Assembly (NCBI GenBank): GCA_902475535.1
Contig: CABRZR010000003.1
Span: 1-64,000 of the forward strand
Reading direction: 5' to 3'
DNA from: QAMH01 sp900556425
GTDB taxonomy: Bacteria; Actinomycetota; Coriobacteriia; Coriobacteriales; QAMH01
Length of the DNA: 64,000 bases
Part shown: positions 44,187 to 52,527 of the stretch, piece by piece
Layout of the letters: each line of letters starts with the position of its first letter
Position numbering within the stretch: the first letter of the stretch is position 1
Program-made: the position numbers and the translations under genes
The notes under the pieces: generated by a model
The model's input: only the letters and a program-made list of their open reading frames with translations
What the model was told of the DNA's origin: nothing
Database searches by the model: none

Positions 44187-45049
44187 GATTCCTCTTTCCG
44201 AATCGCAAATGCTCCATGGCGTCCCGTGACGCCAGCATCGGCTCGATACGAATAGTACGCGTCATGGTGACATGACGTACAGACACCTGCATCCGCAATT
44301 CTATCCTCCGCAGCGCCCGCCCGCGTAAGCGAGGCTATGACCGCAGCTGATAGATCCAGGTGATTGTTACCTGCATCACAGCTCTCACCAAATTCGGCAA
44401 CAAATTGCCCAACGAGTTCAGCGGATACTTCGTAGCAGCATGGCCCGATGTGGGGACCAATATAGCAGTTGATATCCGATGCAGCACACCGTGCTGCCAG
44501 CTGCAGCTTGCACAGGCCCTTGCCCGCGATGCCGGCGATGGAACCACGCCAGCCGGAGTGAATGACAGCAAACGATCCATCTGGCGCAACGAGAATCACG
44601 GGGACGCAATCCGCGAAGCAAAGCAACACGGGTATCTCTGACTGCATGCACACGATGCCATCAGCCTCACCAGCAGTTTCCCGCTGTGATTCGACAACTT
44701 GTCTAATTTCTATGAAATCACTTCCATGCACCTGAAATGATGAAATTAGACTTTCTATACAATTACCAGCATCAAGTGCAGCGCAGAGCAATCTTCTATT
44801 GGTATCGACACGTCCTGCATCGTCACCAACGCTATACGAAAGATTGAGACCAGCATAGGGGCCCTCGCTCACTCCCCCGGCGTGCGTCGTGAATGCGATG
44901 CGTGTCCCACATGTCGCGAAGAGCGTCTCATCGCTGAGAACGCGTAGCTCGGAATCGCCAGCGCAAAAAGGAATCTCCGCCAGCTGCGGAAGCGGAAGGC
45001 GGAGATTCTTGGTTGCGTGCATGTGGGAGTTGGCTATCCCGCGAGGCAT
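44183..45049 (-). CDS. pgeF: Peptidoglycan editing factor PgeF (YfiH laccase-domain)
   Basis: 288 residues. Signature blocks: FTTHAGGVSEGPYAGLNLSY, SSFQVHGSDF, LCFADCVPVILV, VIHSGWRGSIAGIAG and CYEVSAELVGQF. His and Cys residues in these form the copper/zinc site. PgeF hydrolyses mis-incorporated serine-containing precursors or purine nucleosides, depending on study. Its start overlaps the ftsZ stop by one base (TAATG); an ATG at 45022 is an alternative. The stretch around 44690-44790 is noticeably AT-richer than neighbours. Confidence 0.93.
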   Translation of the reverse strand: MPRGIANSHMHATKNLRLPLPQLAEIPFCAGDSELRVLSDETLFATCGTRIAFTTHAGGVSEGPYAGLNLSYSVGDDAGRVDTNRRLLCAALDAGNCIESLISSFQVHGSDFIEIRQVVESQRETAGEADGIVCMQSEIPVLLCFADCVPVILVAPDGSFAVIHSGWRGSIAGIAGKGLCKLQLAARCAASDINCYIGPHIGPCCYEVSAELVGQFVAEFGESCDAGNNHLDLSAAVIASLTRAGAAEDRIADAGVCTSCHHDAYYSYRADAGVTGRHGAFAIRKEES

Positions 45050-46137
45050 TAGTAACGGCTGCGCTTGAGGAAGTCGGGGATGTCGTCATCGAAGGCGGGC
45101 GTAAGGTTGTCCTCGGGAGCGGATGCCGCAAAGGACTGGCTCACGCTCGGTCTGCCGCCGAGGTCCATGCTCGCCTGCTGCTCGGTGCCATCGAAGCCCG
45201 TGGCGATGACGGTGACGCGGATTTGGTCGCCCATGGACTCGTCGATGACGGTACCGAAGATGATGTTCGCATCTTCGTCGGCCGCGGAGTTAATGATCTG
45301 CGAGGCCTCGTCGATCTCCTGCAGGCTCATGTCGCTACCACCCGTGATGGAATACAGGATGCGGTCTGCACCCACGATGGAAGACTCGAGGAGCTTCGAG
45401 GAGATGGCCTCCTTGGCAGCATCGGCCGCGCGATTCTCGCCTGAGGCGATGCCGATGCCCATCATCGCGGAGCCAGCATCCTTCATGATGGCGCGGACGT
45501 CTGCGAAGTCGAGGTTGATGAGACCGGGGATCGTGATGAGGTCCGTAATGCCCTGGGTGCCCTGACGCAGGATGTCATCCGCGATGCGGAACGCGTCGAG
45601 CATGGAGGTGCGCTTCTCGATGACCTGGAGAAGGCGGTCGTTGGGAACGACGATGAGCGTGTCGACCTTCTGGGCGAGCAGGGCGACGCCCTCCTCGGCC
45701 TGGTTCATGCGCTTGCGTCCCTCGAAGCCGAAGGGCTTGGTGACAACGCCAACCGTAAGAGCGCCAATCTCCTCCATGGCAATCTCTGCCACGACGGGAG
45801 CGGCACCCGTACCCGTTCCGCCGCCCTCGCCCGCAGTGACGAAGACCATGTCTGCACCGGCAAGCGCGTCGCGGATATCGGCACGGGACTCCTCGGCCGC
45901 CTGCGCGCCAATCTCGGGGTTGGCACCGGCACCGAGGCCACGCGTAAGCTCTTCGCCGATGTGAACCGTGCGGTCTGCATCGGACATGAGCAGTGCTTGT
46001 CTATCGGTATTGATGGCGATGAACTCGACACCCTTGACGCCGGCCTCAACCATGCGGTTGACGGCATTCGTGCCGCCGCCGCCAACGCCGACCACCTTGA
46101 TTACAGCGAGATGGTCAGATCCTGTGTACTCGGGCAT
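45049..46137 (-). CDS. ftsZ: Cell division GTPase FtsZ
   Basis: 362 residues from the ATG at 46137 (AGGAAGGA 5 nt upstream). Tubulin signature GEGGGTGTGAAPVVAE (GGGTGTG at 105-111), N-terminal IKVVGVGGGGTNAVNRM, T7 loop NLDFADVRAIM, and the C-terminal peptide DDIPDFLKRSRY that binds SepF. It forms the Z ring. A 397-bp AT-richer region upstream gives it its own expression signals, since an SDR gene and terminator lie between it and ftsQ. Confidence 0.99.
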   Translation of the reverse strand: MPEYTGSDHLAVIKVVGVGGGGTNAVNRMVEAGVKGVEFIAINTDRQALLMSDADRTVHIGEELTRGLGAGANPEIGAQAAEESRADIRDALAGADMVFVTAGEGGGTGTGAAPVVAEIAMEEIGALTVGVVTKPFGFEGRKRMNQAEEGVALLAQKVDTLIVVPNDRLLQVIEKRTSMLDAFRIADDILRQGTQGITDLITIPGLINLDFADVRAIMKDAGSAMMGIGIASGENRAADAAKEAISSKLLESSIVGADRILYSITGGSDMSLQEIDEASQIINSAADEDANIIFGTVIDESMGDQIRVTVIATGFDGTEQQASMDLGGRPSVSQSFAASAPEDNLTPAFDDDIPDFLKRSRY

Positions 46138-46156
46138 GTCAGTCCTTCCTACGTTT

Positions 46157-46187
46157 AAGGAATCCTCGTCATCCGTCGGGATTCCTT
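46157..46187. repeat. Inverted repeat in the ftsZ leader
   Basis: Arms AAGGAATCC and GGATTCCTT, 13-nt loop; the plus strand follows with TTT, so it resembles a plus-strand terminator, but it lies 20 nt upstream of the ftsZ ATG on the minus transcript. Possible attenuator or RNA stability element. Confidence 0.5.
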
Positions 46188-46493
46188 TTTGTGCTCCGTT
46201 TAGTCTGTCAAATGTTAGAAAAATCAGTCCAGACAAGTATACACTTCGCGCAAAGTATCGCCACGATATCCATCATTTTTTAGGTGAATTTTGCGTGTTT
46301 TCCTCTATGATTTCTAGTCAAATTTAGTGTTTTGAGCAATTTACATCAACAAAGCCCTTTCACACCTATGTGACTACCATTCTCCCGCCGACGGTTTTGA
46401 AACGAGCGTTGATCATCTCGTTCCCAGTTTCTTGGAATCACTCCAAACCGTTGCATTCGCTCGGCTATTCAACCGCAAGGCGCAAGATACTAT

Positions 46494-46524
46494 GCGGCCC
46501 GCATGTCACTGTCATGCGGGCCGC
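46494..46524 (-). terminator. Strong hairpin after the SDR gene
   Basis: Perfect 12-bp arms GCGGCCCGCATG / CATGCGGGCCGC around TCACTGT. It lies 11 nt downstream of the SDR stop. The T tract is weak, yet the stem is very stable. Confidence 0.7.
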
Positions 46525-46534
46525 CAGGTGCTTT

Positions 46535-47335
46535 CTACCAGGTGCGCGATGCCATGGTGCGGAACTGCGCCACCGTAGGCACATGCGCGTTGAGACCGCC
46601 ATCGACGGTGACGACCTGACCGGTGAAGTAGGCACTCTCGTCAGAGCCGAGGTAGACGCACATTGCGGCGATGTCCTCGGGGCTTCCGTAGCGCGTCACC
46701 TCGATGTTATCCAGGAAGATCTGCTTGAGCGCGTCGGGGACCTTCGACTCGTTTTCCGGCGTCACGATGAGACCAGGGCGCACGCAATTGCAGCGGATAT
46801 CCTGCTTGCCATATTGCAGTGCGGTGTATTGGGTGAGCATCTCGACGCCGGCCTTCGCGCAGGCATACGCCGTCGTGCCCAAATCGCCCGCGCACGATGC
46901 CATCGAGCCGATGTTGATGATGGAGCCACCTCCGTTCTTCTGCAGGTAGGGCAGCGCGACCTTGGTGCAGTAGAAGGTGCTGCGAATGTCGCTCGCAAAC
47001 ACGGCATCCCATTCCTCGAGCGAGATCTCGTCAACGCGGCCGTCTTTGAGGGCCATGCCCGCAGCATTGTTCACGAGGATGTCGATCTTGCCATAGGCAG
47101 CCTCGGTATCGGCAAAGAGTGCATCAACGGTCTCGGGCTTGGTGATATCGAGGAAGTGGAACATCGCCTCGCCACCTGCCTCGGCAATGGCATCGACCAC
47201 GGCCTGGCCACGCTCCTCGCGACGGCCGCACACGACGACCTTCGCGCCCTCGGCGCCATACATTTTGGCAATTCCCGTTCCGATGCCGCTCGTCGATCCC
47301 GTGACGATGGCGACCTTGTCCTTCAAACGATCCAT
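46535..47335 (-). CDS. Classical short-chain dehydrogenase/reductase inserted in the division cluster
   Basis: 266 residues with all catalytic elements: cofactor loop VTGSTSGIGTGIA, VCGRREERG (an arginine here favours NADPH), DILVNNAAGM, serine in INIGSMASCAGD, YACAK active site and CVRPGLIVTP. The C-terminus VTVDGGLNAHVPTVAQFR is long. The substrate is not evident; steroid, sugar, or fatty acyl ketones are all conceivable. It lies between ftsQ and ftsZ, where a gene of this kind is not expected, and has its own terminator, suggesting a later insertion. AAGGGAAA precedes the ATG. Confidence 0.92.
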   Translation of the reverse strand: MDRLKDKVAIVTGSTSGIGTGIAKMYGAEGAKVVVCGRREERGQAVVDAIAEAGGEAMFHFLDITKPETVDALFADTEAAYGKIDILVNNAAGMALKDGRVDEISLEEWDAVFASDIRSTFYCTKVALPYLQKNGGGSIINIGSMASCAGDLGTTAYACAKAGVEMLTQYTALQYGKQDIRCNCVRPGLIVTPENESKVPDALKQIFLDNIEVTRYGSPEDIAAMCVYLGSDESAYFTGQVVTVDGGLNAHVPTVAQFRTMASRTW

Positions 47336-47453
47336 TTCGCTTTCCCTTCATACGCCTGCATGGAAAACCAGCATGCTCGCATGGCGATATGCGAGCACTC
47401 GGGTTCCTGGTAATTCTAGACGATTGACGAAAAAGCCAGGTTGCGGATTGCTC

Positions 47454-48455
47454 CTACTCCCCTTCGAGCATGCGATAGGTGGGGCGCGTCGGGACGCGGA
47501 CGTTGATGTAGGAGATCCTCCCCTCGTATTCGTTGAGCAGCGAGTTGATGACCGCTTCCTTGACCTCGATGTCGCTCGAATCGCCAAAGGCAACCGTCAC
47601 GCCGTCAACCAGATTGAGCGAGGTCTTGATGGAGGACTCGGCCGAGATGCTCACGATGCGCGAGCGCAGGTCATCGCTGATGGAATTGAGGATGTCGAGC
47701 GCGTTGTTTATACCACCATCCGCGCACATGGCACCCGAGATGGGCGCCGGCATGGACGGTGACACGTCGATGATCTTCATCGCGTTTTCCCAGTCATCGG
47801 TCGTGGCAGCGGAGAGCCATGCGCCATCCGTCGAGATAACCCAATTCGAGCGATCGTTGATCTTGACGACAGCGCCCGGCTCGCGCTCGGTGATGTCAAT
47901 CACGATGGTATCGGGAAAGACGCGGTGAATGGCCGCGTTCTGCACCCAGGCATTGTCCTCGAGACGCTCCTTGATGCCCTTGGAATCGAGACGTAGCAAC
48001 GTCGAGTCATCGGACACGGCGGCAATGCTCGTGATCTCCTGGCTCGTAAGATGAGCCGAGCCGTTGACCTGCACGTTGTTGACATGGAAGAGGTCGGAGC
48101 GATAGATGAAGATGCTTCCGAAGATGACGAGGAGGATGACCGCGATGACAATGGCGATGCGGGCGATATAGCGCAGGTACTGCCAGCGTTGACGCTTGGC
48201 GCGCTGCTCGGCACGGATATCGCCAGCACGCCTGCCCTTGTCGAGGGCCTTCCTCTTGGACTCGTTGGCCTGCTTCTGGGCGTTCTCGGATGATTGGCGC
48301 GCCTTGTTGGTACGCTGCAGACGTGCGGACTTCTTGTTCTGGTGAGCCTTGACCGACGAGCGCCGTGCCCGCGAGCCAGCTCCTGTATTCTGCTTTCTGC
48401 CCCGCCTCGAGCGGGAGCTCGAGGAATCTGACCTCGAGCGAGAGGCTGATGCCAT
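47454..48455 (-). CDS. ftsQ: Cell division protein FtsQ/DivIB
   Basis: 333 residues: a very basic Ser/Arg/Lys-rich cytoplasmic N-terminus of about 95 residues, one transmembrane helix (IARIAIVIAVILLVIFGSIF), the POTRA domain (LFHVNNVQVNGSAHLTSQEI) and the beta domain (VFPDTIVIDITEREPGAVV). It links FtsL/FtsB and FtsI/FtsW at the divisome. AAGGAG lies 4 nt before the ATG. It follows murC as expected. Confidence 0.95.
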   Translation of the reverse strand: MASASRSRSDSSSSRSRRGRKQNTGAGSRARRSSVKAHQNKKSARLQRTNKARQSSENAQKQANESKRKALDKGRRAGDIRAEQRAKRQRWQYLRYIARIAIVIAVILLVIFGSIFIYRSDLFHVNNVQVNGSAHLTSQEITSIAAVSDDSTLLRLDSKGIKERLEDNAWVQNAAIHRVFPDTIVIDITEREPGAVVKINDRSNWVISTDGAWLSAATTDDWENAMKIIDVSPSMPAPISGAMCADGGINNALDILNSISDDLRSRIVSISAESSIKTSLNLVDGVTVAFGDSSDIEVKEAVINSLLNEYEGRISYINVRVPTRPTYRMLEGE

Positions 48456-48495
48456 AGCACTCCTTCACGCGATCACGCGCGACGTATGAGCAATT

Positions 48496-49884
48496 CTACT
48501 CCCCGGCCAATGCATGCGTGAGCAGCGGTGCCATCGCCGTGACATCCCCCGCCCCCATCGTGATGATGAGGTCGCCCGCCGAGAGCCTTTGCAGCAGGAA
48601 GGGGATGATCTCGGGGCGATGGGGCAACCAGGCAACCTGCTGACGGGGGTTATGTCGCAAGATGGAATCGATGACCGTCTTGCCGGTGACCCCCGGGATG
48701 GGTGTCTCGCCAGCCGGATACACATCCATGACGATGATGGAGTCCGCCTCGTCGAAAGCCGGGCCGAACTCACGCGCGAGTGACTCGGTGCGCGAGTAGC
48801 GATGCGGCTGGAACAAGACGTGCACGTGATTGAAATCGAGTTTGGAGGCAGCCTCGATGGTTGCCCGAATCTCGGTGGGATGATGGGCGTAGTCATCGAC
48901 GACGACGACGCCACCTTCCTCGCCGACGAGGTCGAAACGCCTGCGCACGCCAGAGAAGGTCGCGAGCGCGCGGGCCGCCTGCGCGACATCGAGACCGCAG
49001 GCCCACACGACACCGAGCACGCCCGTGGCGTTGAGGACGTTGTGACGTCCGGGATTCTTCGTAATCTCCGTCTCGACGCTCGTGCCATCGGGGAAGCTCA
49101 CGGTGAAGGCATAGCCGAGACCGCGTCTGCCCGTAACCTCGAAGCAGACGTCGCAATCGGCACTCCCCTTCTCGCCGTAAACGATGGTTCGCTTGCCAAC
49201 TCCACGCGCAACCTGCGCAAGTCGTGGATTGTCCGCGCAGACGACGGCAGCGCCATCGTCAGGCAGTAACGAGAGAAAATCGGCGAAAGCGTCGTATATC
49301 GCCTCGAGGCTGCCGTAATGGTCGAGATGGTCGGGCTCGATGTTTGTCACGAGCGCGACGTGTGGGGAAAGATGCACGAAGGAACCATCAGACTCGTCGG
49401 CCTCGACGATGTAATACTCGCCCGCGCCGCTCTTGGCATTGGTGTTGTAGCCATCGACCGTGCCGCCGATGACGAAGCTCGGATCGAGCCCCATGCGATC
49501 GATGGTCGTCGCAAGCATCGAGGAAGTAGTCGTCTTGCCGTGCGTGCCAGCGCAGGCAAGCGTCTTCTTGCCCTCCCCGAGCGAGGCAAGCGCCTGAGAG
49601 CGATGCCATACGGGGATACCGCGCTTGCGCGCCGTGGCGAGCTCGGGATTTCTCTCGGGAATGGCACTCGAGATAACGACCGCGTCAAGATCATCCGCGA
49701 GATTTGCCGCATCGTGCCCGATCATGACCTCGATGCCCGCATCCACCAGACGCCTGGTGGCACGCGACTCCTTCATGTCCGAGCCGCTCACCTCCACGCC
49801 GCGTGACTTGGCGACGAGCGCAATGCCCGACATGCCAACACCACCGATGCCGATGAAGTGTATCTTCTTGGGTTTATTCACCAT
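48496..49884 (-). CDS. murC: UDP-N-acetylmuramate--L-alanine ligase
   Basis: 462 residues from the ATG at 49884 (GAGGG upstream; overlaps the murG end by 11 nt). Motifs: IHFIGIGGVGMSGIA, ATP loop CAGTHGKTTTSSM, VEADESDGSF, NIEPDHLDHYGS and DDYAHHPTEIRATI. It adds L-alanine to UDP-MurNAc, the first step of the stem peptide. Confidence 0.98.
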   Translation of the reverse strand: MVNKPKKIHFIGIGGVGMSGIALVAKSRGVEVSGSDMKESRATRRLVDAGIEVMIGHDAANLADDLDAVVISSAIPERNPELATARKRGIPVWHRSQALASLGEGKKTLACAGTHGKTTTSSMLATTIDRMGLDPSFVIGGTVDGYNTNAKSGAGEYYIVEADESDGSFVHLSPHVALVTNIEPDHLDHYGSLEAIYDAFADFLSLLPDDGAAVVCADNPRLAQVARGVGKRTIVYGEKGSADCDVCFEVTGRRGLGYAFTVSFPDGTSVETEITKNPGRHNVLNATGVLGVVWACGLDVAQAARALATFSGVRRRFDLVGEEGGVVVVDDYAHHPTEIRATIEAASKLDFNHVHVLFQPHRYSRTESLAREFGPAFDEADSIIVMDVYPAGETPIPGVTGKTVIDSILRHNPRQQVAWLPHRPEIIPFLLQRLSAGDLIITMGAGDVTAMAPLLTHALAGE

Positions 49885-50986
49885 TGTTCCCTCGTGCGCA
49901 TTGTTCGACCATATCGGCAAGACGCATGCGCGCGTCCGAGCCGGAGAGTTTCTTACAAGCTTGCTTCATGGTATCACGACATGCGGTATCGTCGAGAAGA
50001 CCTATCACCAAATCAGCAAAGCCTGCCGTCTCCACCTCGGAATCGGGAACGAGTCGTGCAGCACCGAGCTCCACGCATGATTGCGCGTTGAGCGTCTGGT
50101 GATCTGCACGTGCGTGCGGATAGGGAACGAGCACGGCCGGAACGCCAACCGTCATGATCTCGGCAAGGGAGGTCGCACCGGCCCTGCTGATGACCAAGTC
50201 GCTTGCGGCAAGGACCTCGTTCATCGAGTCGATATAGGGCGAGACGCGCCAACGTTCGCGCTCGACATCGGATAGGTTGAGCTGAGAGAGCACGTTCTCG
50301 TAGTCGCCCTCGCCCGTGGACTGAATGACATGCAGCCCGTCGATGGCAAGCAGGCGTTCCTTCATCTCGCAAATCGCCTTGTTGATGTGCTGCGCACCAA
50401 GACTGCCGCCCATGACGAGCAAGACGGTCGCATCGTCGGGAATGCCGAGCGCCGCTCGAGCCTGCTCGCGCGTGCAGTTCTCGAAGGAAGAGCGTACGGG
50501 ATTGCCAAGTACGACTGGCTCGCAATGGGCGCCCTCGATGCCCTTGGCGCTTTCCGCGTAGGTGAGCGCGATTGCCGTGGCGTGCTTAGCAAGGTAGACG
50601 TTTGCCATGCCGGTCACGGAGTTCTGCTCGTGAATGACGAGAGGGATGTCCATCTCGAAGGCGGCCCTGCCCACCGGAATGGATACGTAGGCCCCAAAGG
50701 TGATGACGGCGTCAGGACGCTTGCGCGCAAAGAGCTTCTTGGCGCAACGCGTTGCCTTGAGGAGCTTGACGCCCGACGTCAGCATGGTGAGGGGATGTGC
50801 CTTGTCAAAGCCACTTACCGCAAAGCCCGTGAACTCGAAGCCGGCCTGCGTCGCAAGCCTCGACTCGATATGGTCGGGCGTTCCCACGAAGAGAATCTCA
50901 TGCCCACGGTGGCGCAGCTCATCGGCAACGGCAAGCGCCGGATTGATATGGCCGGCGGTTCCACCGGCAGAAATGACGAAATACAC
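49874..50986 (-). CDS. murG: UDP-GlcNAc transferase MurG (lipid II synthesis)
   Basis: 370 residues with a GTG start at 50986 preceded by AAGGGAG at 6 nt. Motifs: SAGGTAGHINPALA, VIHEQNSVTGMANVYL, MGGSLGAQHINKAI and SRAGATSLAEIMTVGVPAV. It converts lipid I to lipid II on the inner membrane face. It sits between ftsW and murC in the usual order. Confidence 0.98.
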   Translation of the reverse strand: MYFVISAGGTAGHINPALAVADELRHRGHEILFVGTPDHIESRLATQAGFEFTGFAVSGFDKAHPLTMLTSGVKLLKATRCAKKLFARKRPDAVITFGAYVSIPVGRAAFEMDIPLVIHEQNSVTGMANVYLAKHATAIALTYAESAKGIEGAHCEPVVLGNPVRSSFENCTREQARAALGIPDDATVLLVMGGSLGAQHINKAICEMKERLLAIDGLHVIQSTGEGDYENVLSQLNLSDVERERWRVSPYIDSMNEVLAASDLVISRAGATSLAEIMTVGVPAVLVPYPHARADHQTLNAQSCVELGAARLVPDSEVETAGFADLVIGLLDDTACRDTMKQACKKLSGSDARMRLADMVEQCARGNNGE

Positions 50987-51065
50987 GGCAGACTCCCTTC
51001 AAACGTAGCGAGAAGTGTACCCCATACCATAGGCTCTTGGCAGAGCAGGGCATCGCGACAGGCAG

Positions 51066-52520
51066 TTAGCGCCTATACCCAGAGCTGCGTCTTCTCGCCA
51101 GACCGGCATATCCGCTTCGCTGCGACGATACCGCACCGTGCGTACCCGTGCTCCTCGCCGTTTGAGCCGAGCGAGGTCCCTCTCTTCGCGTCGAAGCAAC
51201 ACGCGAGCCCGATGCCGTGACATCTCTCTTGCGGGCAGGGTCATGCAGACGGATGACGTTGTCGCGCTCGACATGTGACGAGGACGTCTCGCTCCGCATC
51301 CCGTCCCTGCCATCGATGACCCTGAGATTATCGCGTTTGCGCTCGTGGCTCATGCCGACCTTTGAGCGCAGCGAGACGGACAGAATGATGCCGATCATGA
51401 TCATCGTCGCGATGAGGGACGAGCCACCGTAGCTGATAAACGGAAGCGCCTTGCCGGTTACGGGGGCAATGCCCGTGACGCAGGCCATGTTCACGCAGGC
51501 CTGAAACCCGATCATGACCGTAAACGAGCCAGCCAGCATGCATCCGAACATGTCCGGTGCATTGCGGCAGATGCGCATGCCGGCAAAGATGAAGAGCCCG
51601 AAGAGCATCACCACGAAAACGGCACCGATGAGGCCCAGTTCCTCGCCGACGATCGCATAGATGAAATCGGTGTGCGCATAAGGCAGGTAGAGGTACTTCT
51701 GACGAGAAAGCCCCAGGCCCGTGCCGAAAACGCCGCCGCTTCCAAAAGCGTACAGAGATTGAATCGCCTGATAGCCATCACCCTGCGGATCGACCCAGGG
51801 GTCAAGCATGGAAACGATACGATCGAGGTGGTAGGGCTGCGTGATGCAGGCCACGACGATATAGGCGATGACAACGCCAAAGATCAGCGCGATGAGCTTC
51901 CAGGAGATTCCCGCGAGCAGGGCCAATGCGATGAGTCCGACGGCAAGGATGATCGCCGTGCCCAGATCGGGCTGGCGGTAGATCAGGATCAGGGGAACGA
52001 TGGTGGCCACGAGCACGATGACGATGAAGCGGCGTCCGCTCACTGCCCCATTCATGCGCATCTGCACGATGGAAGCCACGGCCATGAGCACGGTGATCTT
52101 GGCGAATTCAGCCGGCTGCAAATTGAAACCGGCGATGACGATGGAACGCTCGGCACCCAGGGCGCTTACGCCCATGCCAAACGCGGTCAGCGAGAGCATG
52201 GCAACGGTGGCGAGCCAGAAGGCGATGAAGACAACCGGCTGTCCCCAGAAGGAATAGGGCACACGGCAGCAGATGACGCACAAGACGAGACCGAGGGCAA
52301 GGAAGACCGCTTGGCGCTTGACGTAGTACGCGGCGTCACCGAACTCGTTATAGGCCGCTATCGATGAGGCGGAGTAGACCATGATGATGCCGAGTATGCA
52401 CAGTGCGACAACGCTCAGAATGAAAAGCAGGCGCGGTGCCATGATGGCAGATGGCTCCGAGAGCAAGCGAGAGGAGCCTGCCCTGGCCTTCGTCTTGGAT
52501 GTTACCTGCTTGCGTGCCAT
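51066..52520 (-). CDS. ftsW: SEDS glycosyltransferase FtsW
   Basis: 484 residues. About ten transmembrane helices (from LLFILSVVALCILGIIMVYS to the SLIATMIMIGIILSVSL segment) with SEDS signatures NLQPAEFAKITVL, QPDLGTAIIL, AHTDFIYAIVGEELGLIG and PFISYGGSS. It polymerises septal glycan with FtsI. A hydrophilic, Arg/Ser-rich C-terminal tail of about 90 residues is longer than usual. Confidence 0.96.
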   Translation of the reverse strand: MARKQVTSKTKARAGSSRLLSEPSAIMAPRLLFILSVVALCILGIIMVYSASSIAAYNEFGDAAYYVKRQAVFLALGLVLCVICCRVPYSFWGQPVVFIAFWLATVAMLSLTAFGMGVSALGAERSIVIAGFNLQPAEFAKITVLMAVASIVQMRMNGAVSGRRFIVIVLVATIVPLILIYRQPDLGTAIILAVGLIALALLAGISWKLIALIFGVVIAYIVVACITQPYHLDRIVSMLDPWVDPQGDGYQAIQSLYAFGSGGVFGTGLGLSRQKYLYLPYAHTDFIYAIVGEELGLIGAVFVVMLFGLFIFAGMRICRNAPDMFGCMLAGSFTVMIGFQACVNMACVTGIAPVTGKALPFISYGGSSLIATMIMIGIILSVSLRSKVGMSHERKRDNLRVIDGRDGMRSETSSSHVERDNVIRLHDPARKRDVTASGSRVASTRREGPRSAQTARSTGTHGAVSSQRSGYAGLARRRSSGYRR

Positions 52521-52527
52521 GATGCAC

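Larger units (their letters stand above)
46138..46534 (-). promoter_or_regulatory. ftsZ upstream region
   Basis: 397 bp without a gene, AT-richer than its surroundings. Contents: a 9-bp inverted repeat AAGGAATCC/GGATTCCTT (46157-46165, 46179-46187) inside the ftsZ leader, a TATACT -10-like hexamer (46236-46241, minus), a TTGACT hexamer near 46315-46320 (minus), and the SDR terminator at the far end. Promoters are likely but I cannot pair -35 and -10 boxes with confidence. Confidence 0.5.

Noticed and set aside
46535..47335. Bile-acid hydroxysteroid dehydrogenase
   Set aside because: Coriobacteriia do carry such SDRs, but nothing in the sequence seen here distinguishes it from other classical SDRs, so the name is not supported.
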